Below, piece after piece: positions 43,145-51,270 of a stretch of DNA of 64,000 bases (its first letter is position 1; each line of letters opens with the position of its first letter). The DNA comes from Chitinophagales bacterium (GTDB lineage Bacteria > Bacteroidota > Bacteroidia > Chitinophagales > CAIOSU01): NCBI GenBank assembly GCA_026003335.1, contig BPHB01000001.1:1510591-1574590 (forward strand), written 5' to 3'. Below the pieces are notes generated by a model. That model was not told the origin of the DNA. It did no database searches and was given only the letters and a program-made list of their open reading frames with translations. The position numbers were made by a program, and so were the translations under genes.

Positions 43145-43619
43145 AATCATTCAATCCAAAATCCTGCAATCTGCTGAACTGCAAAAAAAACTCTACCTAT
43201 GGCGGTTTAAGCAGCAGCGCATCGTTTTCACCAACGGCTGTTTTGATCTGCTGCATCGCGGGCATGTGCATTTATTATCTCATGCGGCAGCATTGGGCGA
43301 TGTGCTCATTGTCGGGTTGAACTCCGATGCTTCGGTACGACAACTTAAAGGCAGCAACCGTCCGCTGCAGGATGAAGAAACACGCGCCTGGGTCCTGGCC
43401 TCTCTGTTTTACGTGCATGCAGTAGTTTTATTTCAGGAGGAAACACCCGTGGAGCTCATTAAACTCATTCAACCGGATGTATTGGTCAAAGGCAGCGACT
43501 ATAAAAACCGCAAAATAGCCGGAGCAGAATACGTGCAACAACAAGGCGGCAGGGTTGAATTCGTAGATTTGCTGCCCGGCTATTCTACGACCGCCCTTAC
43601 GCAGCGTATATCCGGTTGA
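43131..43619 (+). CDS. rfaE2: D-glycero-beta-D-manno-heptose 1-phosphate adenylyltransferase-like nucleotidyltransferase
   Basis: A 162-residue cytidylyltransferase-fold enzyme, matching the separate C-terminal half of HldE (RfaE domain 2), which makes ADP-heptose for lipopolysaccharide core. The nucleotidyl motif is FTNGCFDLLHRGHVHLL; VGLNSDASVRQLKG and PDVLVKGSDY complete the active site. No heptose kinase (RfaE1) is beside it. The start overlaps the preceding membrane protein by 14 bases. Similar enzymes act on other sugar or alditol phosphates, so heptose is the most likely but not proven substrate. Confidence 0.88.
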   Translation: MDKTKIIQSKILQSAELQKKLYLWRFKQQRIVFTNGCFDLLHRGHVHLLSHAAALGDVLIVGLNSDASVRQLKGSNRPLQDEETRAWVLASLFYVHAVVLFQEETPVELIKLIQPDVLVKGSDYKNRKIAGAEYVQQQGGRVEFVDLLPGYSTTALTQRISG

Positions 43620-43694
43620 TTGGTTAGGCAAACAATTTTACTTTTATACCTTTTTACCAAGTGTGCTTTTTCCTCAAAAACAATTAAATCACGC

Positions 43695-44834
43695 ATGAAC
43701 TTTCAGCTTTCAGAAGAACATCACCTGATACGCAAAGCCGCCCGGGACTTTGCCATGCAGGAACTGCTGCCGGGAGTAATTGAACGGGATGAAAAAATGA
43801 TTTACCCCAAAGAGCAGGTGCGTAAACTTGCGGAGCTGGGATTCCTCGGAATGATGGTTTCTCCTGAATACGGAGGAAGTGGAATGGATACGATATCCTA
43901 CGTCATTGCTATGGAAGAAATATCCAAAGTAGATGCCTCCGTCTCCGTCATCATGTCGGTAAATAATTCATTGGTGTGTTGGGGTTTGGAAACTTTTGGC
44001 ACCGAAGAGCAGAAAAGAAAATATCTTGTTCCTCTTGCCAAAGGTGAAATCATCGGAGCATTCTGCCTTTCAGAACCGGAAGCGGGCTCTGATGCCACCT
44101 CTCAACGCACCACAGCTGTTGATATGGGAGATCATTACCTGCTCAACGGCACAAAAAACTGGATTACCAATGGCTCCACCGCACAGGTTTATCTGGTTAT
44201 GGCTCAAAGCCGCCCGGAACTAGGCCACAAAGGCATTAATGCCTTTATTGTTGAGCGCAACTGGGAAGGTGTTACTGTGGGAGCCAAAGAAACCAAGCTT
44301 GGCATCCGGGCTTCTGACACCACCTCCATCATGTTTACCAATGTGAAAGTGCCTCGTGAAAACCGAATCGGAGAAGAAGGCTTCGGTTTTAAGTTTGCCA
44401 TGAAAACGCTCACCGGAGGAAGAATAGGCATAGCAGCACAAGCCCTCGGCATAGCTGCTGGCGCCTACGAGCGGGCATTGTCTTATTCCAAGCAGCGGCA
44501 GGCCTTTGGAAAAGAAATAGCCAAACACCAGGCTATTCAGTTTAAACTAGCCGATATGGCTACGGAAATTGAAGCAGCCCGGCTACTCTGCTACAAAACA
44601 GCCTGGGAAAAAGATCATCATAAAGATTACACACTCTCCAGCTCCATAGCGAAAGTTTTTGCCTCAGAAGTAGCCATGCGCACCACCATTGAAGCCGTTC
44701 AGATACATGGCGGATATGGATATGTAAAAGAATATCATGTAGAGCGCCTGATGCGCGATGCCAAGATTACTCAGATTTATGAAGGCACCTCAGAGGTACA
44801 AAGGATTGTGATTTCGCGCGCTATACTTAAATAA
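43695..44834 (+). CDS. Acyl-CoA dehydrogenase (short-chain/butyryl type)
   Basis: A 379-residue FAD enzyme of beta-oxidation or branched amino-acid breakdown that introduces the 2,3 double bond into acyl-CoA. The ATG at 43695 gives MNFQLSEEHHLIRKAARDFA, a standard N-terminus; the longer frame from 43620 is an unlikely extension. CLSEPEAGSDATSQRTTA, KNWITNGSTA, GIRASDTTSIMFTNV and the catalytic base Glu363 in QIYEGTSEVQR mark the short-chain/butyryl-CoA group. It needs an electron-transfer flavoprotein, which is not in the window. Chain-length preference is not provable here. Confidence 0.95.
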   Translation: MNFQLSEEHHLIRKAARDFAMQELLPGVIERDEKMIYPKEQVRKLAELGFLGMMVSPEYGGSGMDTISYVIAMEEISKVDASVSVIMSVNNSLVCWGLETFGTEEQKRKYLVPLAKGEIIGAFCLSEPEAGSDATSQRTTAVDMGDHYLLNGTKNWITNGSTAQVYLVMAQSRPELGHKGINAFIVERNWEGVTVGAKETKLGIRASDTTSIMFTNVKVPRENRIGEEGFGFKFAMKTLTGGRIGIAAQALGIAAGAYERALSYSKQRQAFGKEIAKHQAIQFKLADMATEIEAARLLCYKTAWEKDHHKDYTLSSSIAKVFASEVAMRTTIEAVQIHGGYGYVKEYHVERLMRDAKITQIYEGTSEVQRIVISRAILK

Positions 44835-44838
44835 ATAC

Positions 44839-45204
44839 TTACGCTGCGAAAGAACTTCCGCAACCACAGGTTTTTGTCGCATTAGGATTATGAAAAATGA
44901 AGCCCCGGGCATCCAGCCCATCTTTGTAGTCAATTATCATCCCTTCCAGATAAATCCTATGCGCTTTGTTCATAAAAACTTTCAGTCCTTCCACTTCATA
45001 CTCTTCATCCATACTGCCTTTTGTATCAAACTCCAGCACGTAGCTAAATCCTGAGCAACCTCCGCCTTTTACTCCTACACGCAACCCTTTCCCTACGGCA
45101 GAACCCGACTCGTGATAAAGCCTTTTCACTTCAGCAAGTGCATCGGCTGTAAACGTAACTGGTGTAGTGAATGAAGCACCTGTTTCCATCATTACATCTT
45201 TCAT
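44839..45204 (-). CDS. Iron-sulfur assembly accessory protein (IscA/SufA/HesB family)
   Basis: A 121-residue A-type carrier that delivers Fe-S clusters to apo-enzymes. The ATG at 45204 gives MKDVMMETG; TTG at 45213 would lie almost on the promoter box. The three ligand cysteines are present, one in GVKGGGCSGFSY (about Cys50) and two in the C-terminal KTCGCGSSF. The gene stands alone, convergent with the acyl-CoA dehydrogenase by five bases and divergent from the next gene, so the partner proteins are elsewhere. Confidence 0.94.
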   Translation of the reverse strand: MKDVMMETGASFTTPVTFTADALAEVKRLYHESGSAVGKGLRVGVKGGGCSGFSYVLEFDTKGSMDEEYEVEGLKVFMNKAHRIYLEGMIIDYKDGLDARGFIFHNPNATKTCGCGSSFAA

Positions 45205-45215
45205 TATGATCAAAA

Positions 45216-45223
45216 CAAAGTTA
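45216..45223 (-). promoter_or_regulatory. -7 promoter box (TAACTTTG) for the IscA-type gene
   Basis: A perfect TAnnTTTG match on the minus strand ending 11 bases before the ATG at 45204. It supports that start over the TTG at 45213. Confidence 0.6.
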
Positions 45224-45243
45224 GCACAATGCCGCTTTCGTTT

Positions 45244-45251
45244 TACATTTG
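45244..45251 (+). promoter_or_regulatory. -7 promoter box (TACATTTG) for the gene at 45277
   Basis: A perfect TAnnTTTG match on the plus strand 25 bases before ATG 45277. It rules against the longer start at 45229. Confidence 0.5.
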
Positions 45252-45276
45252 CTTTGCTAAACCCTCACTATTGCGA

Positions 45277-45804
45277 ATGACCGAAACAATCCTGGAAATA
45301 CTAAAATATGTGCTGCCCTCCCTTATTGTTTTTCTTACAGCATTCTACCTGATAAAAACCTTCTTTAACAACGAGCTACGCAAATTAGAACACCGCCTGC
45401 GCACAGAAACCCGCAAAGATACCCTGCCGCTTCGCCTGCAGGCTTATGAACGCCTCTCGCTCTTTATGGAACGCATAAGTCCGGCTAACTTAATTCTGCG
45501 GGTATTGCAACCGGGTATGACCGCACAAGCCTTCCAGCAGGCGCTTATCCAGACAATACGGGTGGAATATGAACACAATGTGTCGCAGCAGATCTATGTC
45601 TCTTCTGCAATCTGGCGTTCAGTATCTCTGGTAAAAGATGAGTTAATCAGAAACATTAACCTGATCAGTGCAGCCGTAGCACCTGACGCTCCCGCCAAAG
45701 ACCTTAGCAAAAAAATTCTGGAATACTATCTGGAATCTCAGGAAGCATTACCAATGCAGCAGGTGCAGGATATGATTAAGCAGGAGGTCAGGCGGCTGTT
45801 TTAA
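45277..45804 (+). CDS. Bacteroidota-type protein with one N-terminal TM helix, unknown function
   Basis: A 175-residue protein from the ATG at 45277, set by a promoter box at 45244. One transmembrane helix (about 7-25, YVLPSLIVFLTAFYLIKTFF) is followed by a charged helical domain with coiled-coil character: LRKLEHRLRTETRKDTLPLRLQAYERL, written here as LRLQAYERLSLFMERISP. I recognise the pattern as a conserved hypothetical of Bacteroidota but not its role. Ten bases separate it from the 5'-nucleotidase pair, so co-transcription is likely. Orientation is probably N-out/C-in with a cytoplasmic domain, which is inference. Confidence 0.75.
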   Translation: MTETILEILKYVLPSLIVFLTAFYLIKTFFNNELRKLEHRLRTETRKDTLPLRLQAYERLSLFMERISPANLILRVLQPGMTAQAFQQALIQTIRVEYEHNVSQQIYVSSAIWRSVSLVKDELIRNINLISAAVAPDAPAKDLSKKILEYYLESQEALPMQQVQDMIKQEVRRLF

Positions 45805-45814
45805 TTTGTCCAAC

Positions 45815-46549
45815 ATGCGTTTTCCGCTGTGCATTACGTCTGTAGCTATCGTCTTTGCTTCTTGCCATACGGTGCTGCGTCCGGTGCAGACTACGGCAAC
45901 TTATTATTCGGTTGATCATACACTACCCGCTGACTCCCTCATTCAGCAATTTATTCAACCTTATCATGACAGCCTTGCCCGCAGCCTCAACAACGTCATC
46001 GCTGTTTCTTCCATAGAAATGCCTAAAGGCAAGCCTGAATCGCTGCTGGGTAATTTCCTTGCTGACCTGCTTTTGGAAATGGCAAGAAAATATAACAATG
46101 ACAGTACTGACATAAGCATCCTGAATTATGGAGGAATACGTCTGCCCTCCCTTCCTGCAGGACCCATCACCACAGGCATGGTCTATGAGCTGATGCCTTT
46201 TGATAATTACCTTGTGGTCATGCGGCTGAAAGGCAAACGAATAGAGCAACTCTTTCATACTATCGCTGCAGATGGCGGATGGCCGGTTGCGGGAGCATCT
46301 TTTGTGATAAAAGATGGTCGTGCCACACAAATATTCATTCAACATGAACCTTTGGACACACTGCGGGAATATACCGTGGCCCTTTCTGATTATCTTGCTG
46401 ACGGAGGTGATAATTTGCTTTTTTTGCGTGAGGAAAACAGAAAAAATTTAGGTATCTTCATTCGTGACATCATTATAGAATATATGCACGAACAAACACT
46501 TCAAAACAAGCTGCTTTCAGCCACTCTGGATAAAAGAATCAGCCAATGA
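45815..46549 (+). CDS. 5'-nucleotidase C-terminal domain protein (lipoprotein)
   Basis: A 244-residue exported protein from the ATG at 45815, giving a lipoprotein signal with FASC lipobox (about Cys17). The rest is the C-terminal domain of UshA-type 5'-nucleotidases, which binds the nucleotide base: LLGNFLADLLLEMA, ISILNYGGIRLPSLPAGPIT, written here in part as LNYGGIRLP, VYELMPFDNYLVVMRLKG and the end DYLADGGDNLLFL. The metal-binding phosphatase domain is absent and is encoded by the next gene, which overlaps by four bases. The two gene products probably assemble as a split 5'-nucleotidase. Confidence 0.88.
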   Translation: MRFPLCITSVAIVFASCHTVLRPVQTTATYYSVDHTLPADSLIQQFIQPYHDSLARSLNNVIAVSSIEMPKGKPESLLGNFLADLLLEMARKYNNDSTDISILNYGGIRLPSLPAGPITTGMVYELMPFDNYLVVMRLKGKRIEQLFHTIAADGGWPVAGASFVIKDGRATQIFIQHEPLDTLREYTVALSDYLADGGDNLLFLREENRKNLGIFIRDIIIEYMHEQTLQNKLLSATLDKRISQ

Positions 46550-47457
46550 AAAGAAGAATTTTTCTCCAAAGAACACTTCTGTCATCCGGCTTACTGGCGC
46601 TGGGTGGTTTTCCTTTTTCAGCTTTTGCCAGTGGTGAACTAATAAAGCTTACTATTCTGCACACCAACGACACCCACAGCAGAATTGAACCCTTTCCTGC
46701 TGATTCCAAATTCCCTAATCTGGGTGGAATAGCCAGACGTGCTGCTTTAGTTAAAAACATCAGACAGCAGGAACAGCATGTTTTACTTTTTGACAGCGGA
46801 GATATTTTTCAGGGAACACCATACTTTAATTATTTTCGCGGCTCCGTGGAAATGGAGCTGATGAGTAAGGTGGGCTATGATGCTGCAACTATAGGCAATC
46901 ATGACTTTGATGCAGGCGTGGAAGGGCTGGCCAAACAAATGCCACTGGCTACATTCCCGATGATTGCCACCAACTATGATTTCAGAGATACTCCTATGGA
47001 AGGTAAAACACGGCCTTTTGCAGTTTTTCAAAAAGGCAGCGTAATCATCGGAGTGATTGGTTTAGGTATTGAGCTGGAAGGATTGGTGCCCCCGAAACTC
47101 TATGGCAATACACGGTATCTTGAACCAGTAAAAAGCGCAAATAAGACAGCACGGATGCTGAAAAAAGAATACGGATGCGACCTTGTGTTGTGTTTATCTC
47201 ATCTGGGATACAAATACGGAACTCCCAAAATTTCAGACATCGTGCTTGCACAAAATACTGAGCACATTGACCTGATTCTGGGAGGCCACACGCATACGTT
47301 TTTGCAGCAACCGGATGTCATTCGTAATAGAAAAAATCAGCCGGTGCTGGTAAACCAAGTCGGCTGGGGAGGAGTGGTTGTGGGCAGAATAGATATTGTT
47401 TTTGACTATACAAAAAAGAGCAAAAAAATTTTTTCCGAGCCTGTAAAAGTTTCCTAA
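46546..47457 (+). CDS. 5'-nucleotidase metallophosphatase domain protein
   Basis: A 303-residue exported phosphatase, the catalytic N-terminal half of UshA-type enzymes. It begins with a signal-like MKRRIFLQRTLLSSGLLALGG, a KRRxFL pattern that may be a Tat signal. The calcineurin-like metal motifs are HTNDTHSRIEPF, FDSGDIFQGTP, GNHDFDAG, LSHLGYKYG and GGHTHTFLQQP, all complete. The C-terminal base-binding domain is missing here and is encoded upstream, so the domain order in the genome is inverted. It should hydrolyse nucleotides or UDP-sugars in the periplasm, with the partner or alone. Confidence 0.92.
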   Translation: MKRRIFLQRTLLSSGLLALGGFPFSAFASGELIKLTILHTNDTHSRIEPFPADSKFPNLGGIARRAALVKNIRQQEQHVLLFDSGDIFQGTPYFNYFRGSVEMELMSKVGYDAATIGNHDFDAGVEGLAKQMPLATFPMIATNYDFRDTPMEGKTRPFAVFQKGSVIIGVIGLGIELEGLVPPKLYGNTRYLEPVKSANKTARMLKKEYGCDLVLCLSHLGYKYGTPKISDIVLAQNTEHIDLILGGHTHTFLQQPDVIRNRKNQPVLVNQVGWGGVVVGRIDIVFDYTKKSKKIFSEPVKVS

Positions 47458-47556
47458 AAAACAATAGCTGTTCTGTTTTTATTTTAGTTTTATTTTCACC
47501 AACTTCGTCTTCCTCTCCGTGGTGAATTTGTTTAACTATTTAATTGCAGTTGCCCG

Positions 47557-49014
47557 ATGGCAAAGAGTCAAGCAGACGTAGCAAAAAGAAATCATGAAGA
47601 AGTTTGGAAGAATTGTCTGAAGATTATCAAAGACAATGTAAACCACCAGAGTTTTAAAACCTGGTTTGAACCCATCAAGCCGGTGAAGCTGGAAAACAAT
47701 GTGCTTACTATCCAGGTGCCCAGTCAGTTTTTCTATGAATGGCTGGAAGAGCATTACATCACACTACTAAGAAAGACTATCAAGCGCGAACTAGGCAACG
47801 ATGCCCGCTTGGAATACCGCATTGTGGTGGACAACAGCTCTGAAGCAGCACCCTACACCATTAATTATCCCAACTACAATACCGGAGAAAACAAAAATCC
47901 CGAGATGCTTGCCCCTCTTACTACGGGAGGCTCTATCAAAAATCCTTTTATCATTCCGGGATTGAAAAAAGTGAATGTAGAATCTCAGCTCAGTCCCCGG
48001 CTGAATTTTGACTCGTTCGTGGAAGGCGATTGCAACAGGCTGGCCCGTTCGGCTGGTTTTGCGGTAGCATCCAAACCTCCGGGTGCGACCGCCTTCAATC
48101 CCTTGGTAATTTATGGCGGAGTTGGTTTAGGCAAAACCCACCTGGCCCATGCCATTGGCAACCAGTTTAAACAAAACTTCCCCAACAAAACCGTACTGTA
48201 CGTCTCTTCCGAAAAATTTACCAACCAGTTTATTGACGCACTGAAAAATAATGCTGTCAATGACTTCATCCACTTCTACCAGCTCATTGATTTTCTGATT
48301 GTGGATGACATTCAGTTTTTCGCCAACAAAGACAAAACACAGGATATCTTCTTCCACATTTTTAATCATCTGCATCAAAACAGCAAACAGCTGGTACTCA
48401 CCTCCGATCGCGCCCCCAAAGACCTGGAGGGAATGGAAGAGCGGCTGTTGTCTCGCTTTAAATGGGGCTTAGCGGCTGACCTGCAAACGCCTGATTTTGA
48501 AACCCGCATTGCCATCCTGGAAAAGAAAATGTACAGTGACGGTATAGAGCTGCCCCGTGAAGTGGTAGAGTTTGTGGCCTATAACATCAGCAGCAACATA
48601 CGCGAGCTGGAGGGAGCTCTCACTTCCCTGCTGGCTCAAGCATCGCTGAACAAAAAAGAAATAGACCTTGACCTGGCCAAAAAGATTATTAAAAACTTTG
48701 TAAAGAGTGTTTCGCGCGAGGTCTCCATTGACTATATACAAAAAACAGTGTGCGAACACTTTGGCGTACCGGTAGAAAAATTGAAGGAAAAAACCCGTAA
48801 AAGACAAATCGTTCAAGCCAGGCAACTGTCTATGTATCTGGCAAAGAATTACACAAAAAACTCCCTGAAAATAATCGGCAAACATTTTGGCGGGCGCGAT
48901 CACAGCACCGTGATTCATTCCTGTCAGGCTATACAAAACCTGCTGGATACCGACCCCCGGTTCAGGGAAAGTGTGCAGGAGCTGCAGAAGAAAATACAAA
49001 TGAGCATAAGCTAA
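47557..49014 (+). CDS. dnaA: Chromosomal replication initiator protein DnaA
   Basis: Binds DnaA boxes and melts the origin to start replication. The 485-residue protein has the N-terminal oligomerisation domain (WKNCLKIIKDNVNHQSFKTWF, written here as NHQSFKTWFEPI), a poorly conserved linker of about 100 residues, the AAA+ core with Walker A GGVGLGKTHLAHAIG (188-202), Walker B FLIVDDIQFF and sensor motifs, and the C-terminal DNA-binding domain with the signature GGRDHSTVIHSCQAI. The 99 bases upstream contain no DnaA boxes, so I do not place an origin there. The tRNA genes follow. Confidence 0.98.
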   Translation: MAKSQADVAKRNHEEVWKNCLKIIKDNVNHQSFKTWFEPIKPVKLENNVLTIQVPSQFFYEWLEEHYITLLRKTIKRELGNDARLEYRIVVDNSSEAAPYTINYPNYNTGENKNPEMLAPLTTGGSIKNPFIIPGLKKVNVESQLSPRLNFDSFVEGDCNRLARSAGFAVASKPPGATAFNPLVIYGGVGLGKTHLAHAIGNQFKQNFPNKTVLYVSSEKFTNQFIDALKNNAVNDFIHFYQLIDFLIVDDIQFFANKDKTQDIFFHIFNHLHQNSKQLVLTSDRAPKDLEGMEERLLSRFKWGLAADLQTPDFETRIAILEKKMYSDGIELPREVVEFVAYNISSNIRELEGALTSLLAQASLNKKEIDLDLAKKIIKNFVKSVSREVSIDYIQKTVCEHFGVPVEKLKEKTRKRQIVQARQLSMYLAKNYTKNSLKIIGKHFGGRDHSTVIHSCQAIQNLLDTDPRFRESVQELQKKIQMSIS

Positions 49015-49056
49015 ACCCTGCAGTACTACCTGAATCAGAGCGTAGGGAAGTTTTAT

Positions 49057-49064
49057 TAACTTTG
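49057..49064 (+). promoter_or_regulatory. -7 promoter box (TAACTTTG) for tRNA-Ser
   Basis: A perfect TAnnTTTG match nine bases before the mature 5' end of tRNA-Ser. Confidence 0.65.
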
Positions 49065-49073
49065 CGGCTGACC

Positions 49074-49160
49074 GGAGAGATGCCGGAGTGGTTAACGGAG
49101 CGGTTTGCTAAACCGTCAGCGCAGAAATGTGCTGCGGGGGTTCGAATCCCCCTCTCTCCG
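49074..49160 (+). tRNA. tRNA-Ser (anticodon GCT)
   Basis: A class II tRNA of 87 bases. Acceptor GGAGAGA pairs with TCTCTCC, and the discriminator is G49160. The anticodon loop TTGCTAA holds GCT (49107-49109). The long variable arm GCGCAGAAATGTGCTGC and a T arm GGGGG-TTCGAAT-CCCCC are visible. The CCA is not encoded. A hairpin terminator follows at 49164. Confidence 0.97.
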
Positions 49161-49163
49161 CGC

Positions 49164-49200
49164 AACCCACCGTAGCTGTTGCAATGGTGGGTTTTGTTTT
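49164..49200 (+). terminator. Rho-independent terminator after tRNA-Ser
   Basis: AACCCACC (49164-49171) pairs with GGTGGGTT (49186-49193) across a 14-base loop and is followed by TTGTTTT. This is a strong hairpin with a T-run directly after the tRNA. Confidence 0.75.
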
Positions 49201-49208
49201 TGCGGCTG

Positions 49209-49283
49209 CGGGGCGTAGTTCAGCCCGGTTAGAATGCCTGCTTTGGGAGCAGGAGGCCGCAGGTTCGAATCCTGCCGCCCCGA
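49209..49283 (+). tRNA. tRNA-Pro (anticodon TGG)
   Basis: Acceptor CGGGGCG pairs with CGCCCCG, with discriminator A49283. The anticodon stem CCTGC/GCAGG holds loop TTTGGGA with anticodon TGG (49244-49246). The T arm is GCAGG-TTCGAAT-CCTGC. The CCA is not encoded. No own promoter is clear, so read-through past the tRNA-Ser terminator or an unseen promoter would be needed. Confidence 0.97.
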
Positions 49284-49292
49284 CTGACGGAT

Positions 49293-49327
49293 AAAGGTTT
49301 CAGCATGCACATGCTGAAACCTTTTTT
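49293..49327 (+). terminator. Rho-independent terminator after tRNA-Pro
   Basis: A 15-bp stem, GGTTTCAGCATG and its A-rich flank (49293-49307) against its complement (49310-49324) over a two-base step, followed by a T-run to 49327. With the short loop opened, a long stable stem remains. It ends the tRNA unit. Confidence 0.85.
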
Positions 49328-49411
49328 ATCTCCCCCTACATTACCGCTATGGTTGTTTCAGAATGCACCAATTTGAAGTAACTTGCTGCTAATAAATACC
49401 TGCTGCAACCG

Positions 49412-50857
49412 GTGAGGCACAAAATTTTAAACTACATTAATGGTAAGCTTATTCCCTCCGGAAACAACCATTTCCTGGACAACATCAATCCCGCTACCGG
49501 CACGGTGTACTCCCGGCTTCCCGACTCCGAAGCAGCTGATGTGGCTGATGCCGTAGCCGCGGCGGAAAAGGCCTTTGCCGAATGGTCAACCTGTCGGGCC
49601 GAAGTGCGTGCCCGCTACTTAAATCGCATTGCCGACTTAATAGCGCAGCGCCTGGATGATTTTGCCCGTGCAGAAACCACCGATACGGGCAAGCCCCTGC
49701 AACTTTCCCGCACGGTGGATATCCCAAGGGCTGTACGCAACTTTCGTTTTTTTGCTGCCGGTGCCCTTCACTTTGCATCCGAGTCACACTGGAATGCCGG
49801 CACATCATTTCACTTTACCCTCAGGCAGCCGGTGGGTGTAGCCGGATGCATCTCTCCGTGGAACCTTCCGCTTTACCTGCTAAGCTGGAAAATTGCTCCC
49901 GCTCTCGCAGCCGGATGCACCGTGGTGGCCAAGCCCTCTGAGCTCACACCCATGACTGCCTTTCTGCTGGCAAAAGTTTGCATGCAGGCGGGTTTACCCA
50001 AAGGCGTACTGAACATCGTGCATGGGTATGGCAATAAAGCAGGCCACGCCCTTTGCGCACATCCCGGTGTAAAAGCCATTTCTTTCACCGGAGGCACACA
50101 CACCGGAAAAGCCATAGCTCAAACCACAGCAGCACATTTCAAAAAACTCTCCCTTGAACTGGGAGGCAAAAACCCCACCATCATTTTTGCTGATTGCGAT
50201 TTTGATAAAATGTTGGACACCACACTGCGCTCTTCTTTTTCCAACCAGGGGCAAATCTGCCTGTGCGGATCACGCATCTTGATTGAAGAATCCCTTTATC
50301 CCGAGTTCAGAAAAGCCTTCATCGAAAGGGTGAAAAAACTCAAAGTGGGCGACCCCCTTTCAAAAAGCACTGACCTGGGAGCCGTCATTTCAACGACACA
50401 TCTGGAAAAAATCATGCGCTACATCACATTGGCCCAACATGACGGGGGCACACTTCTTACGGGTGGACGGCTGGTGAAACCTAAAGGAAGATGCCGCAAC
50501 GGCTATTTCGCTGAGCCCACAGTTATGGAAGGGGTTGACCCCCACTGTGCCATCAACCAGGAAGAGGTATTTGGACCTGTAGTGACTCTGCTCCCCTTTA
50601 AAACCGAAGAGGAGGCATTGGCTGTTGCCAACGGCACACCCTACGGACTTGCAGCTACCTTATGGACCCGCAACCTAAGCCGCGCACTCCGTATAGCCGA
50701 GCAAATACAATCGGGTATTGTATGGATAAATTGCTGGATGGAACGTGACCTGCGAACACCTTTTGGAGGAGTAAAACAATCCGGTGTCGGACGGGAAGGC
50801 GGATGGGAAGCCTTTCGTTTTTTCACAGAGCCCAAAAATGTGTGCATTCAACCATGA
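49412..50857 (+). CDS. Aldehyde dehydrogenase, 2-aminomuconic semialdehyde dehydrogenase-like
   Basis: A 481-residue NAD-dependent aldehyde dehydrogenase. Translation starts at GTG 49412, as no in-frame ATG is nearby; the N-terminus HKILNYINGKLIPSG fits the family. Catalytic residues are intact: Glu249 in LELGGKNP and Cys283 in NQGQICLCGSRI. NPATGTVYSRLPDS, SPWNLPLYLLSWKIAPALAAGC (written in part as SPWNLPLYLLSWK) and PFGGVKQSGVGREGG are present. The LYLLSWKIAPAL context and the directly following RidA-type gene match the amnC/amnD-type pair of the kynurenine branch, which oxidises 2-aminomuconic semialdehyde. Hydroxymuconic semialdehyde is another possibility. The substrate is inference. Confidence 0.85.
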   Translation: MRHKILNYINGKLIPSGNNHFLDNINPATGTVYSRLPDSEAADVADAVAAAEKAFAEWSTCRAEVRARYLNRIADLIAQRLDDFARAETTDTGKPLQLSRTVDIPRAVRNFRFFAAGALHFASESHWNAGTSFHFTLRQPVGVAGCISPWNLPLYLLSWKIAPALAAGCTVVAKPSELTPMTAFLLAKVCMQAGLPKGVLNIVHGYGNKAGHALCAHPGVKAISFTGGTHTGKAIAQTTAAHFKKLSLELGGKNPTIIFADCDFDKMLDTTLRSSFSNQGQICLCGSRILIEESLYPEFRKAFIERVKKLKVGDPLSKSTDLGAVISTTHLEKIMRYITLAQHDGGTLLTGGRLVKPKGRCRNGYFAEPTVMEGVDPHCAINQEEVFGPVVTLLPFKTEEEALAVANGTPYGLAATLWTRNLSRALRIAEQIQSGIVWINCWMERDLRTPFGGVKQSGVGREGGWEAFRFFTEPKNVCIQP

Positions 50858-51270
50858 GCTCCGAACGTACTACTACCGACCAAGCGCCTGAACCCGTGGG
50901 CTTATATCCGCACAGCCGCAGGGTGGGCAATCTGCTCTTTCTTTCGGGAATAGGCCCCCGTGAACCGGGTACCAACCGCATTCCCGGCAATGAATATGAC
51001 CAGCATGGTAATCTCATTCGTTATGACATTGTACAACAGTGCCATGCTGTGTTCAAAAACGTTAAGGCTGTTCTGGAAGCCAGCGGTTCAAGCTGGGATA
51101 AGCTGGTGGATGTGACGGTGTTTCTCATCAATATGAAGCAGGACTTTGAGGCCTACAACCGCATATATGCTGAATATTTCAGAGAAAATCAGCCCTGCCG
51201 CACTACGGTAGAAGTGGTGAGTTTACCTACTCCTATTGCCATTGAGCTCAAATGTATAGCTACGATTTAG
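50854..51270 (+). CDS. RidA family protein, 2-aminomuconate deaminase-like
   Basis: A 138-residue YjgF/YER057c/UK114-fold protein from the ATG at 50854, overlapping the dehydrogenase stop by four bases. The core shows VGNLLFLSGIGPREPGTN, KNVKAVLEASGSSWDKLVDVTVF (written here as EASGSSWDKLVDVTVF), FEAYNRIYAEYF and CRTTVEVVSLPTP, with the Arg of the RTTVEV motif that binds carboxylates in RidA enzymes. RidA members deaminate enamines or aminomuconate. The tight coupling to a semialdehyde dehydrogenase suggests 2-aminomuconate deaminase in tryptophan breakdown, which is inferred. The 3' end overlaps the convergent WecA-type gene by 11 bases. Confidence 0.85.
   Translation: MSSERTTTDQAPEPVGLYPHSRRVGNLLFLSGIGPREPGTNRIPGNEYDQHGNLIRYDIVQQCHAVFKNVKAVLEASGSSWDKLVDVTVFLINMKQDFEAYNRIYAEYFRENQPCRTTVEVVSLPTPIAIELKCIATI

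Noticed and set aside
47458-47556. Origin of replication upstream of dnaA
   Set aside because: No DnaA boxes or AT-rich repeat array lie in this short interval. TTATCCACA occurs at 18700-18708 and 42584-42592, but singly and inside genes.
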